Below are positions 1-6,866 of a stretch of DNA of 6,866 bases, in pieces. Source of the stretch: Thermomicrobiales bacterium (GTDB taxonomy: Bacteria > Chloroflexota > Chloroflexia > Thermomicrobiales > UBA6265); assembly GCA_025928535.1 (NCBI GenBank), contig JAICJJ010000156.1, positions 1-6,866 of the forward strand. Reading direction: 5' to 3'. A model generated the notes under the pieces. It ran no database searches. It was not told the origin of the DNA and was given only the letters and a program-made list of their open reading frames with translations. The position numbers were made by a program, and so were the translations under genes. Every line of letters starts with the position of its first letter. Positions within the stretch are counted from its first letter, which is position 1.

Positions 1-234
1 GTCTGGCATCTCGAATTGACCTCCCCGGGCGATGCGATCTTCGGCGCGCAGGCGACCGAAGGCGAATCGCTGAGCGACGTCCGCGCGCTCTTCAGCCTTT
101 TCATCGACGGCAAACTGGAGCGGCGCGAATATGACGAGGGGTTTGCCGGCGCGTTTCGCGAACGGGGATTGCGGGCGCTCGATCAGGCGTTGATCGCGGC
201 GCGGGAGAGCGGCGCCGAAGGGGATGGGGCGTGA
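1..234 (+). CDS. C-terminal end of a probable SbcD/Mre11-type nuclease subunit (5' truncated)
   Basis: An open frame runs from the first base of the window to TGA at 232-234, giving 77 residues with no start visible, so the gene begins upstream. The visible part begins VWHLELTSPGD and ends in a charged, helix-like, Ala/Glu-rich tail. None of the metallophosphoesterase catalytic motifs fall inside the window, so the sequence itself does not prove the function. The assignment rests on context: the stop overlaps the GTG start of a complete SbcC/Rad50-type ATPase, and SbcD (Mre11-type Mn-dependent nuclease) is normally encoded directly upstream of SbcC and translated with it. In the family, SbcD binds the base of the SbcC coiled coils through its C-terminal part and supplies exonuclease and hairpin-endonuclease activity in the cytoplasm. 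That this is a real coding 3' end is near certain; the SbcD identity is an inference. Confidence 0.6.
   Translation, partial: VWHLELTSPGDAIFGAQATEGESLSDVRALFSLFIDGKLERREYDEGFAGAFRERGLRALDQALIAARESGAEGDGA
218..234 (+). promoter_or_regulatory. Ribosome binding site and GTGA start/stop overlap coupling the nuclease gene to sbcC
   Basis: The purine-rich AAGGGG at 218-223 lies 7 bases before GTG at 231-233, and the upstream gene's TGA is at 232-234, so the two reading frames share GTGA. This arrangement is typical of translational coupling and would help keep the two subunits balanced. It also decides the sbcC start: GTG 231 places the conserved beta strand and Walker A motif at the usual distance from the N-terminus, while the nearby ATG at 224 is in another frame. 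Confidence 0.7.
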
Positions 235-3068
235 TCCTCTCGACCCTCGAACTCGAAAACTACCGGCAATACCGATCGGAGCGGATCGAGTTTCCGGAAC
301 GCGGCATTGTCGGCGTCATCGGCGCCAACGGCGTCGGCAAGACGACGCTGTTCGAAGCGATCGAATGGTGCCTCTTCGCCCCGCGCACGATCGGCAACAG
401 CGACGTGCCCCCGCGCGGCATCCCCGGCGCGACCAAAGTCACGTTGACCCTGTTCGATCCGCGCGATGGCGCGTCGTGGGTGATCGAGCGCGGTCTGACG
501 AAATCGGGCTTGAAGACGGCGGAAATCTATCGCGCCGACAATCCGGCCGCGCCGGTCGTGCAGGGCACCGGCCCGGTCACCCGCTACATCGAAAACCGTC
601 TGATCGGTCTCTCGCATCAGGCGTTCGTCTCGACCTTTTTCACTCGGCAGAAGGAGTTGTCCTTTTTCGGCGCCTTCGGTCCGTCCGACCGGCGCCGCGA
701 GGTGTCGCGGTTGCTCGGCTTCGACGTCATCCGGGCGGCGCAAACTGAAATCGCCGACGAAGGGAACGCGCGCAAGGGGCACGCCGACGCGCTGGCGCAT
801 GATGTGAAGCGGACGCTCGACGAACGCGATTTCGAACGGGAAATCATCGACGCCCGGCTCGAAGCAGGTCGGCTCGGCGGCGATCGCGACTCCGCGCTTC
901 TTGCGCTCGAACAGGGCCGGAACGCGCAAGCAGAGATCGAGCGGGAGCGGGAACGGCTCCTGACGCTGCAAAGCCGTGACGGGGTGCTGCGGGTGCGGTT
1001 GGAGCGCGTCAACGGCGGAATCGCATTGGCCGACCAGCGCCGGCTAACGGCTGAGGCGGCGCTGGTCGATCTGGCGCGGAAGGCAGACGATCGGCAAGCG
1101 CTGATTCCCATCGCCGACGGGGAGCCGGCCGCCCGGCAGACGGTCGAGCGGTTCGAAGCCGACCGGCAACGGGCCGAAGCGCGCGTCCGGATGCAGCGCG
1201 ATATCGAGCGACAACGGGAGGAAATCGCGCGCAGCACGGCCGGATTGCAGGCGGCGGTGGCGAAAGCGGACGCGGGGAGCCGCATTCCGGGGTGGACCTG
1301 GACGGACGCCGACGCGACCGATCCCGCTGCCGGCGCCGCCCGACTCGAAACGCTCATCGCCGGCCTCGACGTCCATGGCGCGGTCCGACGCTCGGTGACC
1401 CTGGCGCGTTGTCGAAAAGCGGCCGACGACCTCGCGGCCGAACAACAACGCCTCGGTCGTTACGAAAGCAAACTCGTCGAATACGAGAATCAGCGCGACG
1501 AACTTTTCCGGGATGGCGATCCGGCGGATCAGGCGGCGGATGCCCGGACCGCAAGCCAGACGGCCCGGGAGCGGGCGACGGCGGCGAAAGCCGCGGCGGT
1601 CAACGCCAAGCGGGAGCGGGAGCGACTGCAGGCGTTGATCGGGCAACTGCGCGATCTGGCGATCGAGTCGTATTGCCCCACCTGCACGCGCCCAATCAGC
1701 AGCGAAGACGCCGAAATCGTGATCGTGGCGCTGGCGACGCAGGCGGAAGCGGCGGATGTCGCCGAAGCCGCCGAGGGCCGGACGATGCGCGCGGCGACGG
1801 AGGAGGCGGCTGCTGCCGATGCCGCCGAGGCCGAGGCACGGCGCCGGCTGGCCGACGTCCAGAAGACCGACGCGGCTCTGGCCGACGGCCGGCAATATGT
1901 CGCCGAGCAGACCGAGCGCGTCCGCCAGTTGTGCGCCGAGCGCGACGACGCGCTGCGGACGACGGGATTGCCCGAAGCGCCCGACGCGGCGGAGGTGCGG
2001 GCCGCGCAGGTCGAGGCGGATCTCTTGCAGGCGGTCGCTGGCGCGGCGGCAACGATCGCGCATCATGGCGCCACGGCGCGGCGGGCGGGCGCGGAGATCG
2101 TGCGACTGCGGGACGAGATCGCCGCGCTCGGCCCCGTCGAGTACGATCGGGCGGCGCATGCCGCGGCGAACGACGCATGGCAACGGGCGCGTGACGCTCG
2201 CTCGCGCATCACGGCGATCGACGTCGAACTGGAGCAGGGGCCGCAGCGGGAAACGGATCGGGCCGCCGCGCTCGACGCCCTGGAGCGAAGCCGGGACGAA
2301 CGCGCGGCCGTCGAGCGGGATCTGGCCGAGGTCGGCTTCGATCCGGCGAAACTCGCCGACGCCGAACGGCGGCTGGCAGAAGGTCAGGCCACAGGTGAGG
2401 CGGCGACCCGATCCTTGCACGACGCCGAAAAGGCGCTCGACCGTGCGCTCGATCGGGAAACGCGGCTCGTCGCCGAGCAATCGGCGTTCGCGGAGCGGCA
2501 GGCGCAAGCGATCGTGGTGCGGCGGGAAGCGGACGATCTGCTGCGGATGCGCGACGAATTCAATACGTTCGAACGTTTCGTGGCCGAGCAGCTCGGGCCG
2601 CGCATCGCCGATTACGCCGGCGAATTGATCGACCGGGTGACCAACCAGAAATACAGCCGGGTCGAACTCGATCAGGATTATGGGCTGGAAATCTACGACG
2701 GCGACGAATGCTTTCCGTTGTCGTCGTTTTCCGGGGGCGAGCGTGATGTCTTTGCGCTTTGCGCGCGCCTCGCATTGTCGCGGGTCATCGGCGGGCAGGC
2801 GGTCAACCGGCCGCGCTTTCTCGTGCTCGACGAGGTCTTCGGCTCGCTCGATCAGGAGCGACGACGGCAATTGCTCGACATGCTCGGCCGGCTGACCCAG
2901 GATTCGGAAGATTTTCGGCAACTCTTCGTCATCAGCCACGTCGAAGACGTCCAGGAATCGCCGGCGATGAGCGAACTCTGGCGGGTGATCGATGTCGAAG
3001 GCCACAGCCACGTCGAAACCCGCTCGCGGGAAGCGACGCGCGATCTGACGCTCGTCGCCGGGGACTGA
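231..3068 (+). CDS. sbcC: SbcC/Rad50-type SMC-like ATPase of the SbcCD nuclease complex
   Basis: This complete 945-residue protein has the SbcC/Rad50 architecture. The N-terminal half-ATPase carries Walker A GANGVGKTT (residues 31-39, Lys37) and a Q-loop in TRQKELSFF (Gln140). Long charged, Glu/Arg/Ala-rich coiled-coil segments run from about 160 to 480 and 490 to 800, meeting at a zinc hook CPTC (Cys482, Cys485). The C-terminal half-ATPase has the ABC signature SSFSGGE (831-837), Walker B FLVLDE (Asp867, Glu868), D-loop GSLD (871-874) and H-loop His903 in ISHVED. In the family, ATP-driven opening and closing of the heads controls the partner nuclease that cleaves hairpins, palindromes and protein-blocked DNA ends; two hooks share one zinc. 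At 945 residues it is slightly shorter than E. coli SbcC (about 1,050). A tryptophan-containing, Gly/Pro/Asp-rich stretch near 350-370 interrupts the first coil. GTG start, translationally coupled to the upstream gene. Confidence 0.95.
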   Translation: MILSTLELENYRQYRSERIEFPERGIVGVIGANGVGKTTLFEAIEWCLFAPRTIGNSDVPPRGIPGATKVTLTLFDPRDGASWVIERGLTKSGLKTAEIYRADNPAAPVVQGTGPVTRYIENRLIGLSHQAFVSTFFTRQKELSFFGAFGPSDRRREVSRLLGFDVIRAAQTEIADEGNARKGHADALAHDVKRTLDERDFEREIIDARLEAGRLGGDRDSALLALEQGRNAQAEIERERERLLTLQSRDGVLRVRLERVNGGIALADQRRLTAEAALVDLARKADDRQALIPIADGEPAARQTVERFEADRQRAEARVRMQRDIERQREEIARSTAGLQAAVAKADAGSRIPGWTWTDADATDPAAGAARLETLIAGLDVHGAVRRSVTLARCRKAADDLAAEQQRLGRYESKLVEYENQRDELFRDGDPADQAADARTASQTARERATAAKAAAVNAKRERERLQALIGQLRDLAIESYCPTCTRPISSEDAEIVIVALATQAEAADVAEAAEGRTMRAATEEAAAADAAEAEARRRLADVQKTDAALADGRQYVAEQTERVRQLCAERDDALRTTGLPEAPDAAEVRAAQVEADLLQAVAGAAATIAHHGATARRAGAEIVRLRDEIAALGPVEYDRAAHAAANDAWQRARDARSRITAIDVELEQGPQRETDRAAALDALERSRDERAAVERDLAEVGFDPAKLADAERRLAEGQATGEAATRSLHDAEKALDRALDRETRLVAEQSAFAERQAQAIVVRREADDLLRMRDEFNTFERFVAEQLGPRIADYAGELIDRVTNQKYSRVELDQDYGLEIYDGDECFPLSSFSGGERDVFALCARLALSRVIGGQAVNRPRFLVLDEVFGSLDQERRRQLLDMLGRLTQDSEDFRQLFVISHVEDVQESPAMSELWRVIDVEGHSHVETRSREATRDLTLVAGD

Positions 3069-3106
3069 GGGTCGCAATACCGACGACGTGGGAGGCAGCG
3101 ATCAGC

Positions 3107-3568
3107 ATGGCCGATGGACGCGACGCCATGGGCGACACCGATCCCCTGTTTGCCTGGCATCCCGATTGGGCCGGCAAGCGGGCGTCCGACGTGCGGCGGG
3201 CGATCGAAGCCGATCTCCGCAGCGACCAGCGGGCCTACGAACTGGCGCTCTCCGGCGCCGAGCAGCACGAAAACGACGCCCTCCAGTCGACGATCGCGCT
3301 CGACCGCAAATGGGGGCCGTACGACCTGAACTGGGCGGAAACCGACCCCGCGGCGCTGGCGGAACGCATCGTCGCCTTCGAGCGCGAACGGGAACGGCGG
3401 CGGGAGATGATTCCGTTTGCCGACTGGCGCGCGGCGACCGCGCTGCCGACCGCGACGAGGAGCGGCATCGAAGCGCCGAGCGAGCGGATGCCGCCGCCGG
3501 CATGGCTGCTCGTCGTTGCGTTGATCGCGATCGTCCTCTTGCTGGTGGTGCTGCTGGTCCGGCGGTGA
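3107..3568 (+). CDS. Uncharacterised 153-residue protein with one C-terminal transmembrane segment
   Basis: I do not recognise a family. ATG 3107 is chosen because GGAGG at 3091-3095 precedes it by 11 bases; ATG 3128 in the same frame is an alternative that would lose 7 residues. The N-terminal 110 or so residues look soluble and mostly helical, with aromatic motifs (WHPDW near the start, KWGPYDLNW in the middle, PFADW later) and a highly charged ERERERRRE stretch. A linker rich in Ala, Thr, Ser and Pro leads to PPP (129-131), then about 18-20 hydrophobic residues (roughly 133-151), ending in Arg-Arg. There is no signal peptide, so it resembles a tail-anchored protein with a cytoplasmic domain. 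It starts 38 bases after sbcC on the same strand with no evident terminator, so co-transcription is likely, but a role in DNA repair is only suggested by position. Third codon positions are strongly G/C, as in its neighbours, supporting real coding. Confidence 0.78.
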   Translation: MADGRDAMGDTDPLFAWHPDWAGKRASDVRRAIEADLRSDQRAYELALSGAEQHENDALQSTIALDRKWGPYDLNWAETDPAALAERIVAFERERERRREMIPFADWRAATALPTATRSGIEAPSERMPPPAWLLVVALIAIVLLLVVLLVRR

Positions 3569-3585
3569 ACCGCCCAGGCCGGCGG
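3561..3585. other. GC-rich alternating stem-loops at a convergent gene junction
   Basis: GGCGG (3561-3565), CCGCC (3570-3574) and GGCGG (3581-3585) allow two mutually exclusive 5-bp hairpins, one with a TGAA loop and one with a 6-base loop. The first spans the stop codon of the tail-anchored gene; the minus-strand phosphodiesterase gene ends at 3591. No T-tract follows on either strand, so an intrinsic terminator cannot be claimed. In DNA of this GC content, short stems like these also arise by chance. Confidence 0.25.
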
Positions 3586-3590
3586 CACGG

Positions 3591-4268
3591 TCACGATTGG
3601 GCCAGCGCCGCCCGGATGGCCGCCGGCTCGTCGGTGCAGAGCGCCCGCGCGCCGAGGTCGCGCATGCGGCGCGCTTCGTCGGGGTCGTTGACCGTCCAGA
3701 CGACGACGCCAAGCCCCGCTTCGCGCAGCCGGATGGCCGACGCGGCGTCGAAGGCGTTCGCCGCGAGGGCGACGTTCGGCGAATTGAGCGCTTCGGCCGC
3801 GGCGAGCAACGGTTCGTCAACCGCTTCGGCAAGCGGCCAGAGTTCGGCGCGCGCCGACATCCGGCGCACGGCGCGCAAGATGTCCCAAGCGAACGACGAA
3901 ATCGCCCAAGTCGCGTGCGGATAGCGGGCCAGCACTTCCAGCACCTGCCGCTCGATGCCGGCTTGCTTCAATTCGATGTCGAGCCGCAGACGGCCGGCGA
4001 GGAGATCGAGCACCTCGGCGAAGGTCGGGACCGGTTCGCCGCCGGCGTCGAAGGAGCGCAATTCGGCCAGCGTCAACGCTTCGACCGGTCCCGCGCCGGT
4101 GGTCGTGCGGGCAAGATCGCGGTCGTGAATGACAACCGGCACGCCGTCGGCGGTGGCGTGCAGATCGAGTTCGACGCCGTCGGCTCCATCGTCGATGGCG
4201 GCCCGAAACGCGCGCAGCGGGTTGTCCGGGTGGCGCCCGGACGCGCCGCGATGGGCGTAGATGAGCAT
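3591..4268 (-). CDS. Glycerophosphodiester phosphodiesterase (GDPD family, cytoplasmic UgpQ-like)
   Basis: A 225-residue protein that would hydrolyse glycerophosphodiesters, the products of phospholipid deacylation, to sn-glycerol 3-phosphate and an alcohol. It begins MLIYAHRGASG, placing the diagnostic HRG motif at residues 6-8 (His6, Arg7). The metal ligands Glu33 and Asp35 lie in VELDLHATADG, the second catalytic His48 in VVIHDRDLARTT, and a third acidic ligand Glu99 in LDIELK. Further family landmarks are PTFAEVLDL (81-89), VVWTVND and CTDEP near the C-terminus. It has no signal peptide or membrane segment, so it is probably cytosolic like UgpQ (247 residues in E. coli). The usual PENT after HRG reads PDNP, a mild departure. 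ATG 4268 is preferred over upstream starts because AGGAGG lies 8 bases before it and HRG sits at the usual distance from the N-terminus. It is transcribed alone, convergent with the tail-anchored gene and divergent from hspR. The substrate headgroup is not predictable. Confidence 0.93.
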   Translation of the reverse strand: MLIYAHRGASGRHPDNPLRAFRAAIDDGADGVELDLHATADGVPVVIHDRDLARTTTGAGPVEALTLAELRSFDAGGEPVPTFAEVLDLLAGRLRLDIELKQAGIERQVLEVLARYPHATWAISSFAWDILRAVRRMSARAELWPLAEAVDEPLLAAAEALNSPNVALAANAFDAASAIRLREAGLGVVVWTVNDPDEARRMRDLGARALCTDEPAAIRAALAQS

Positions 4269-4276
4269 TGGCGGAA

Positions 4277-4282
4277 CCTCCT
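4277..4282 (-). promoter_or_regulatory. Shine-Dalgarno of the phosphodiesterase gene
   Basis: AGGAGG on the minus strand (CCTCCT on plus) ends 8 bases before ATG 4268. It is a near-ideal site and fixes the start, excluding longer N-terminal extensions up to 4409. Confidence 0.85.
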
Positions 4283-4346
4283 GCAGGTGGGCGAATGCGC
4301 GGCGGGCGGCGCAAATCAGCGTACTCCGCATTCCGCGGCGCCGGTA

Positions 4347-4362
4347 TCCCCGCAATGGGGGA
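4347..4362. other. Small stem-loop in the divergent intergenic region
   Basis: TCCCC (4347-4351) and GGGGA (4358-4362) form a 5-bp stem around a 6-base loop, in the 4269-4428 stretch between the phosphodiesterase start and the hspR promoter. I see no convincing minus-strand -10/-35 pair for the phosphodiesterase gene here and no other feature. The function of the stem-loop is unknown and it may be chance. Confidence 0.2.
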
Positions 4363-4428
4363 GATCGGCGGATTGGGACGAACGGACGGCCACGCGCTGT
4401 CTGACGCACCGGGCGGCTCGCGCCAATG

Positions 4429-4447
4429 TTGACACGATACGTATCAA
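4429..4447 (+). promoter_or_regulatory. HAIR-like inverted repeat, candidate HspR operator
   Basis: TTGACA-N7-TATCAA spans 19 bases. The HspR operator (HAIR) consensus known from Streptomyces and relatives is CTTGAGT-N7-ACTCAAG, so the outer TTGA/TCAA arms and the 7-base spacing agree, while the two innermost bases of each arm differ. The dyad reads TTGA-x-ACG-3-CGT-x-TCAA, with additional matching ACG/CGT inside. It covers the entire -35 box and most of the spacer, so bound protein would block RNA polymerase. Nested within it is a perfect 10-base palindrome GATACGTATC (4436-4445) with a different centre, which is an alternative operator core. Confidence 0.62.
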
Positions 4448-4457
4448 ACTTTATAAT
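4429..4457 (+). promoter_or_regulatory. Perfect-consensus sigma-70 promoter of the hspR-clpB operon
   Basis: TTGACA at 4429-4434 and TATAAT at 4452-4457 are separated by exactly 17 bases, matching the vegetative sigma-factor consensus at all twelve positions. This AT-rich island stands out in otherwise GC-rich DNA. Transcription would start near 4463-4465, leaving a leader of only about 22-24 bases before the hspR ATG. The ideal spacing implies high basal strength, so control is expected to be by repression rather than by a MerR-type activator acting on a stretched spacer. Confidence 0.88.
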
Positions 4458-4486
4458 GTTGCGAAGACAAGAGGGAGCGAGGCGAG

Positions 4487-4858
4487 ATGGCGATGCGCCA
4501 TGGTGAACCGGTTTTCGTGATCAGCGTCGCGGCGCGGCTGCTGGAGATGCATCCGCAGACGTTGCGCAAGTATGAGCGAGAAGGACTGATCGCTCCCTCG
4601 CGGACGTCCGGCAATTTGCGGTTGTATTCGGACCGCGACATCGAGCGGCTGCGTCAGGTGAAGTATCTCGTCGATGAGCGAGGGCTGAACCTGGCCGGCG
4701 TCCAACTCGCGCTCCAATTGACCAACCGCCTGCGAGAAACGCGCTCGCGGGCGATCGCCGCAGCGCGGTCGGAGCCGAACGGCGCGTGCGAAGCGCTGGC
4801 GAAGGAAATTGACGCCGTGCTCGCGATGCTCGGCGTGCACGACGAAGGCGGCCGCTGA
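4487..4858 (+). CDS. hspR: HspR-family heat-shock repressor (MerR superfamily)
   Basis: A 123-residue DNA-binding protein with an N-terminal MerR-type winged helix. [26 protein letters not shown] (residues 10-35) is the helix-turn-helix, followed by the wing around [15 protein letters not shown] (41-55), then [16 protein letters not shown] (61-76). The VISVAA, MHPQTLR-YER-GL and GLNLAGV signatures are those of HspR rather than of metal- or drug-sensing MerR proteins, and there is no C-terminal effector domain or cysteine cluster. HspR represses chaperone operons (dnaK, clpB) in actinobacteria and others, with DnaK as co-repressor in Streptomyces. Here it is first gene of a probable operon with clpB, behind a promoter carrying a HAIR-like repeat, so autorepression is expected. 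Start choice: ATG 4487 follows GAGGGAG (4471-4477) by 9 bases; ATG 4493 (residue 3) is possible, with GAGG at 4479-4482. Confidence 0.92.
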   Translation: MAMRHGEPVFVISVAARLLEMHPQTLRKYEREGLIAPSRTSGNLRLYSDRDIERLRQVKYLVDERGLNLAGVQLALQLTNRLRETRSRAIAAARSEPNGACEALAKEIDAVLAMLGVHDEGGR

Positions 4859-4868
4859 CGCGACGCGC

Positions 4869-4898
4869 GGCGATCGCCGTGCCGCCCCGAACGGGGCG
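4869..4898 (+). other. Leader structures between hspR and clpB
   Basis: The 128-base gap 4859-4986 holds a perfect palindrome GGCGATCGCC (4869-4878) and a stem-loop CGCCCC-GAAC-GGGGCG (4883-4898; 6-bp all-GC stem, 4-base loop). No T-run follows, so this does not look like a full terminator, and clpB is probably reached by read-through from the hspR promoter. No second consensus promoter is evident in the gap: TTGACG at 4942-4947 has no -10 partner. The left arm of the hairpin can instead pair with the clpB Shine-Dalgarno. Confidence 0.45.
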
Positions 4899-4967
4899 CG
4901 CGGCATCGCTTCTGCATGTCGTGTCGCGATGACAAGACGATTTGACGACACCAATCTGATCAAGGAC

Positions 4968-4976
4968 GGAAGGGGG
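4968..4976 (+). promoter_or_regulatory. Shine-Dalgarno of clpB
   Basis: GGAAGGGGG ends 10 bases before ATG 4987. A stop in the same frame at 4957-4959 rules out an upstream extension. Bases 4973-4980 (GGGGCGGT) are complementary to 4881-4888 in the leader, counting one G-U pair. Confidence 0.7.
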
Positions 4977-4986
4977 CGGTCGGCGG

Positions 4987-6866
<1,880 letters not shown>

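Noticed and set aside
224..748. ATG 224 as an alternative gene start in another frame over sbcC
   Set aside because: It gives an Arg-rich shadow translation, whereas GTG 231 gives the SbcC N-terminus with Walker A in place.
1044..3077. A 677-codon open frame on the minus strand opposite sbcC
   Set aside because: Long antisense frames are expected opposite GC-rich coding DNA. The plus strand carries all the ATPase motifs and the zinc hook, while the antisense translation is Arg/Pro-rich with no recognisable domain.
1..3568. sbcDC plus the membrane protein as a new defence system
   Set aside because: SbcC has ordinary housekeeping architecture, there are no mobile-element or defence-island markers nearby, and the link of the orphan to sbcDC is untested.
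4269..4409. N-terminal extension of the phosphodiesterase to ATG 4409 or 4331
   Set aside because: The AGGAGG before ATG 4268 and the HRG motif at residue 6 match the family N-terminus. The extension is Arg-rich and lacks signal-peptide character.
4429..4457. Classical MerR-type activator promoter
   Set aside because: MerR activators act on stretched 19-20 base spacers. Here the spacer is 17 bases and both hexamers are perfect, which fits repression.
3597..4520. A 307-codon plus-strand frame across the phosphodiesterase gene
   Set aside because: It is antisense to clear GDPD motifs, crosses the hspR promoter and has no credible ribosome binding site.
880..4877. GCGATCGC octamers (880-887, 4751-4758, 4870-4877) as cyanobacterial HIP1 repeats
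   Set aside because: Only three copies occur, two inside coding regions where Asp/Arg/Ile codons make GATCGC common. The gene content gives no cyanobacterial signal.

Overview
The window is high-GC bacterial chromosomal DNA, densely coding, with short intergenic gaps. I see no phage, insertion-sequence, CRISPR, tRNA or rRNA signal. The taxon cannot be fixed from this sequence alone. An HspR-type repressor directly in front of clpB, plus strong GC bias, fits lineages that use HspR (Chloroflexota, Actinomycetota, Deinococcota). I lean weakly towards Chloroflexota; this is inference.

Layout. (1) 1-3568, plus strand: the C-terminal end of a probable SbcD/Mre11-type nuclease (1-234) is joined by a GTGA overlap to a complete 945-residue SbcC/Rad50-type ATPase with a CPTC zinc hook (231-3068). 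A 153-residue unrecognised protein with a single C-terminal membrane segment follows 38 bases later (3107-3568). (2) 3591-4268, minus strand: a compact glycerophosphodiester phosphodiesterase, convergent with the preceding gene. (3) 4269-4486: a divergent intergenic region carrying a perfect-consensus sigma-70 promoter (TTGACA, 17 bases, TATAAT). Its -35 box and spacer are overlaid by a 19-base HspR/HAIR-like inverted repeat. (4) 4487-4858: the HspR-family repressor. (5) 4987 to the window end: the first 626 codons of clpB, open at the right edge.

How the genes work together. The left block is a DNA-end processing complex (nuclease plus SMC-like ATPase), possibly with an extra membrane protein co-transcribed. 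The right block reads as a self-regulated heat-shock operon: HspR would repress its own consensus promoter and so also the ClpB disaggregase. Two further layers are suggested. One is a 7-8 bp complementarity between the hspR-clpB leader and the clpB Shine-Dalgarno. The other is an internal Shine-Dalgarno plus in-frame GTG at ClpB codon 150, matching the place where E. coli ClpB makes its N-terminally truncated isoform.

I did not find a clearly novel multi-gene system. The best candidates for new biology are the tail-anchored orphan next to sbcDC and the regulatory architecture around hspR-clpB.
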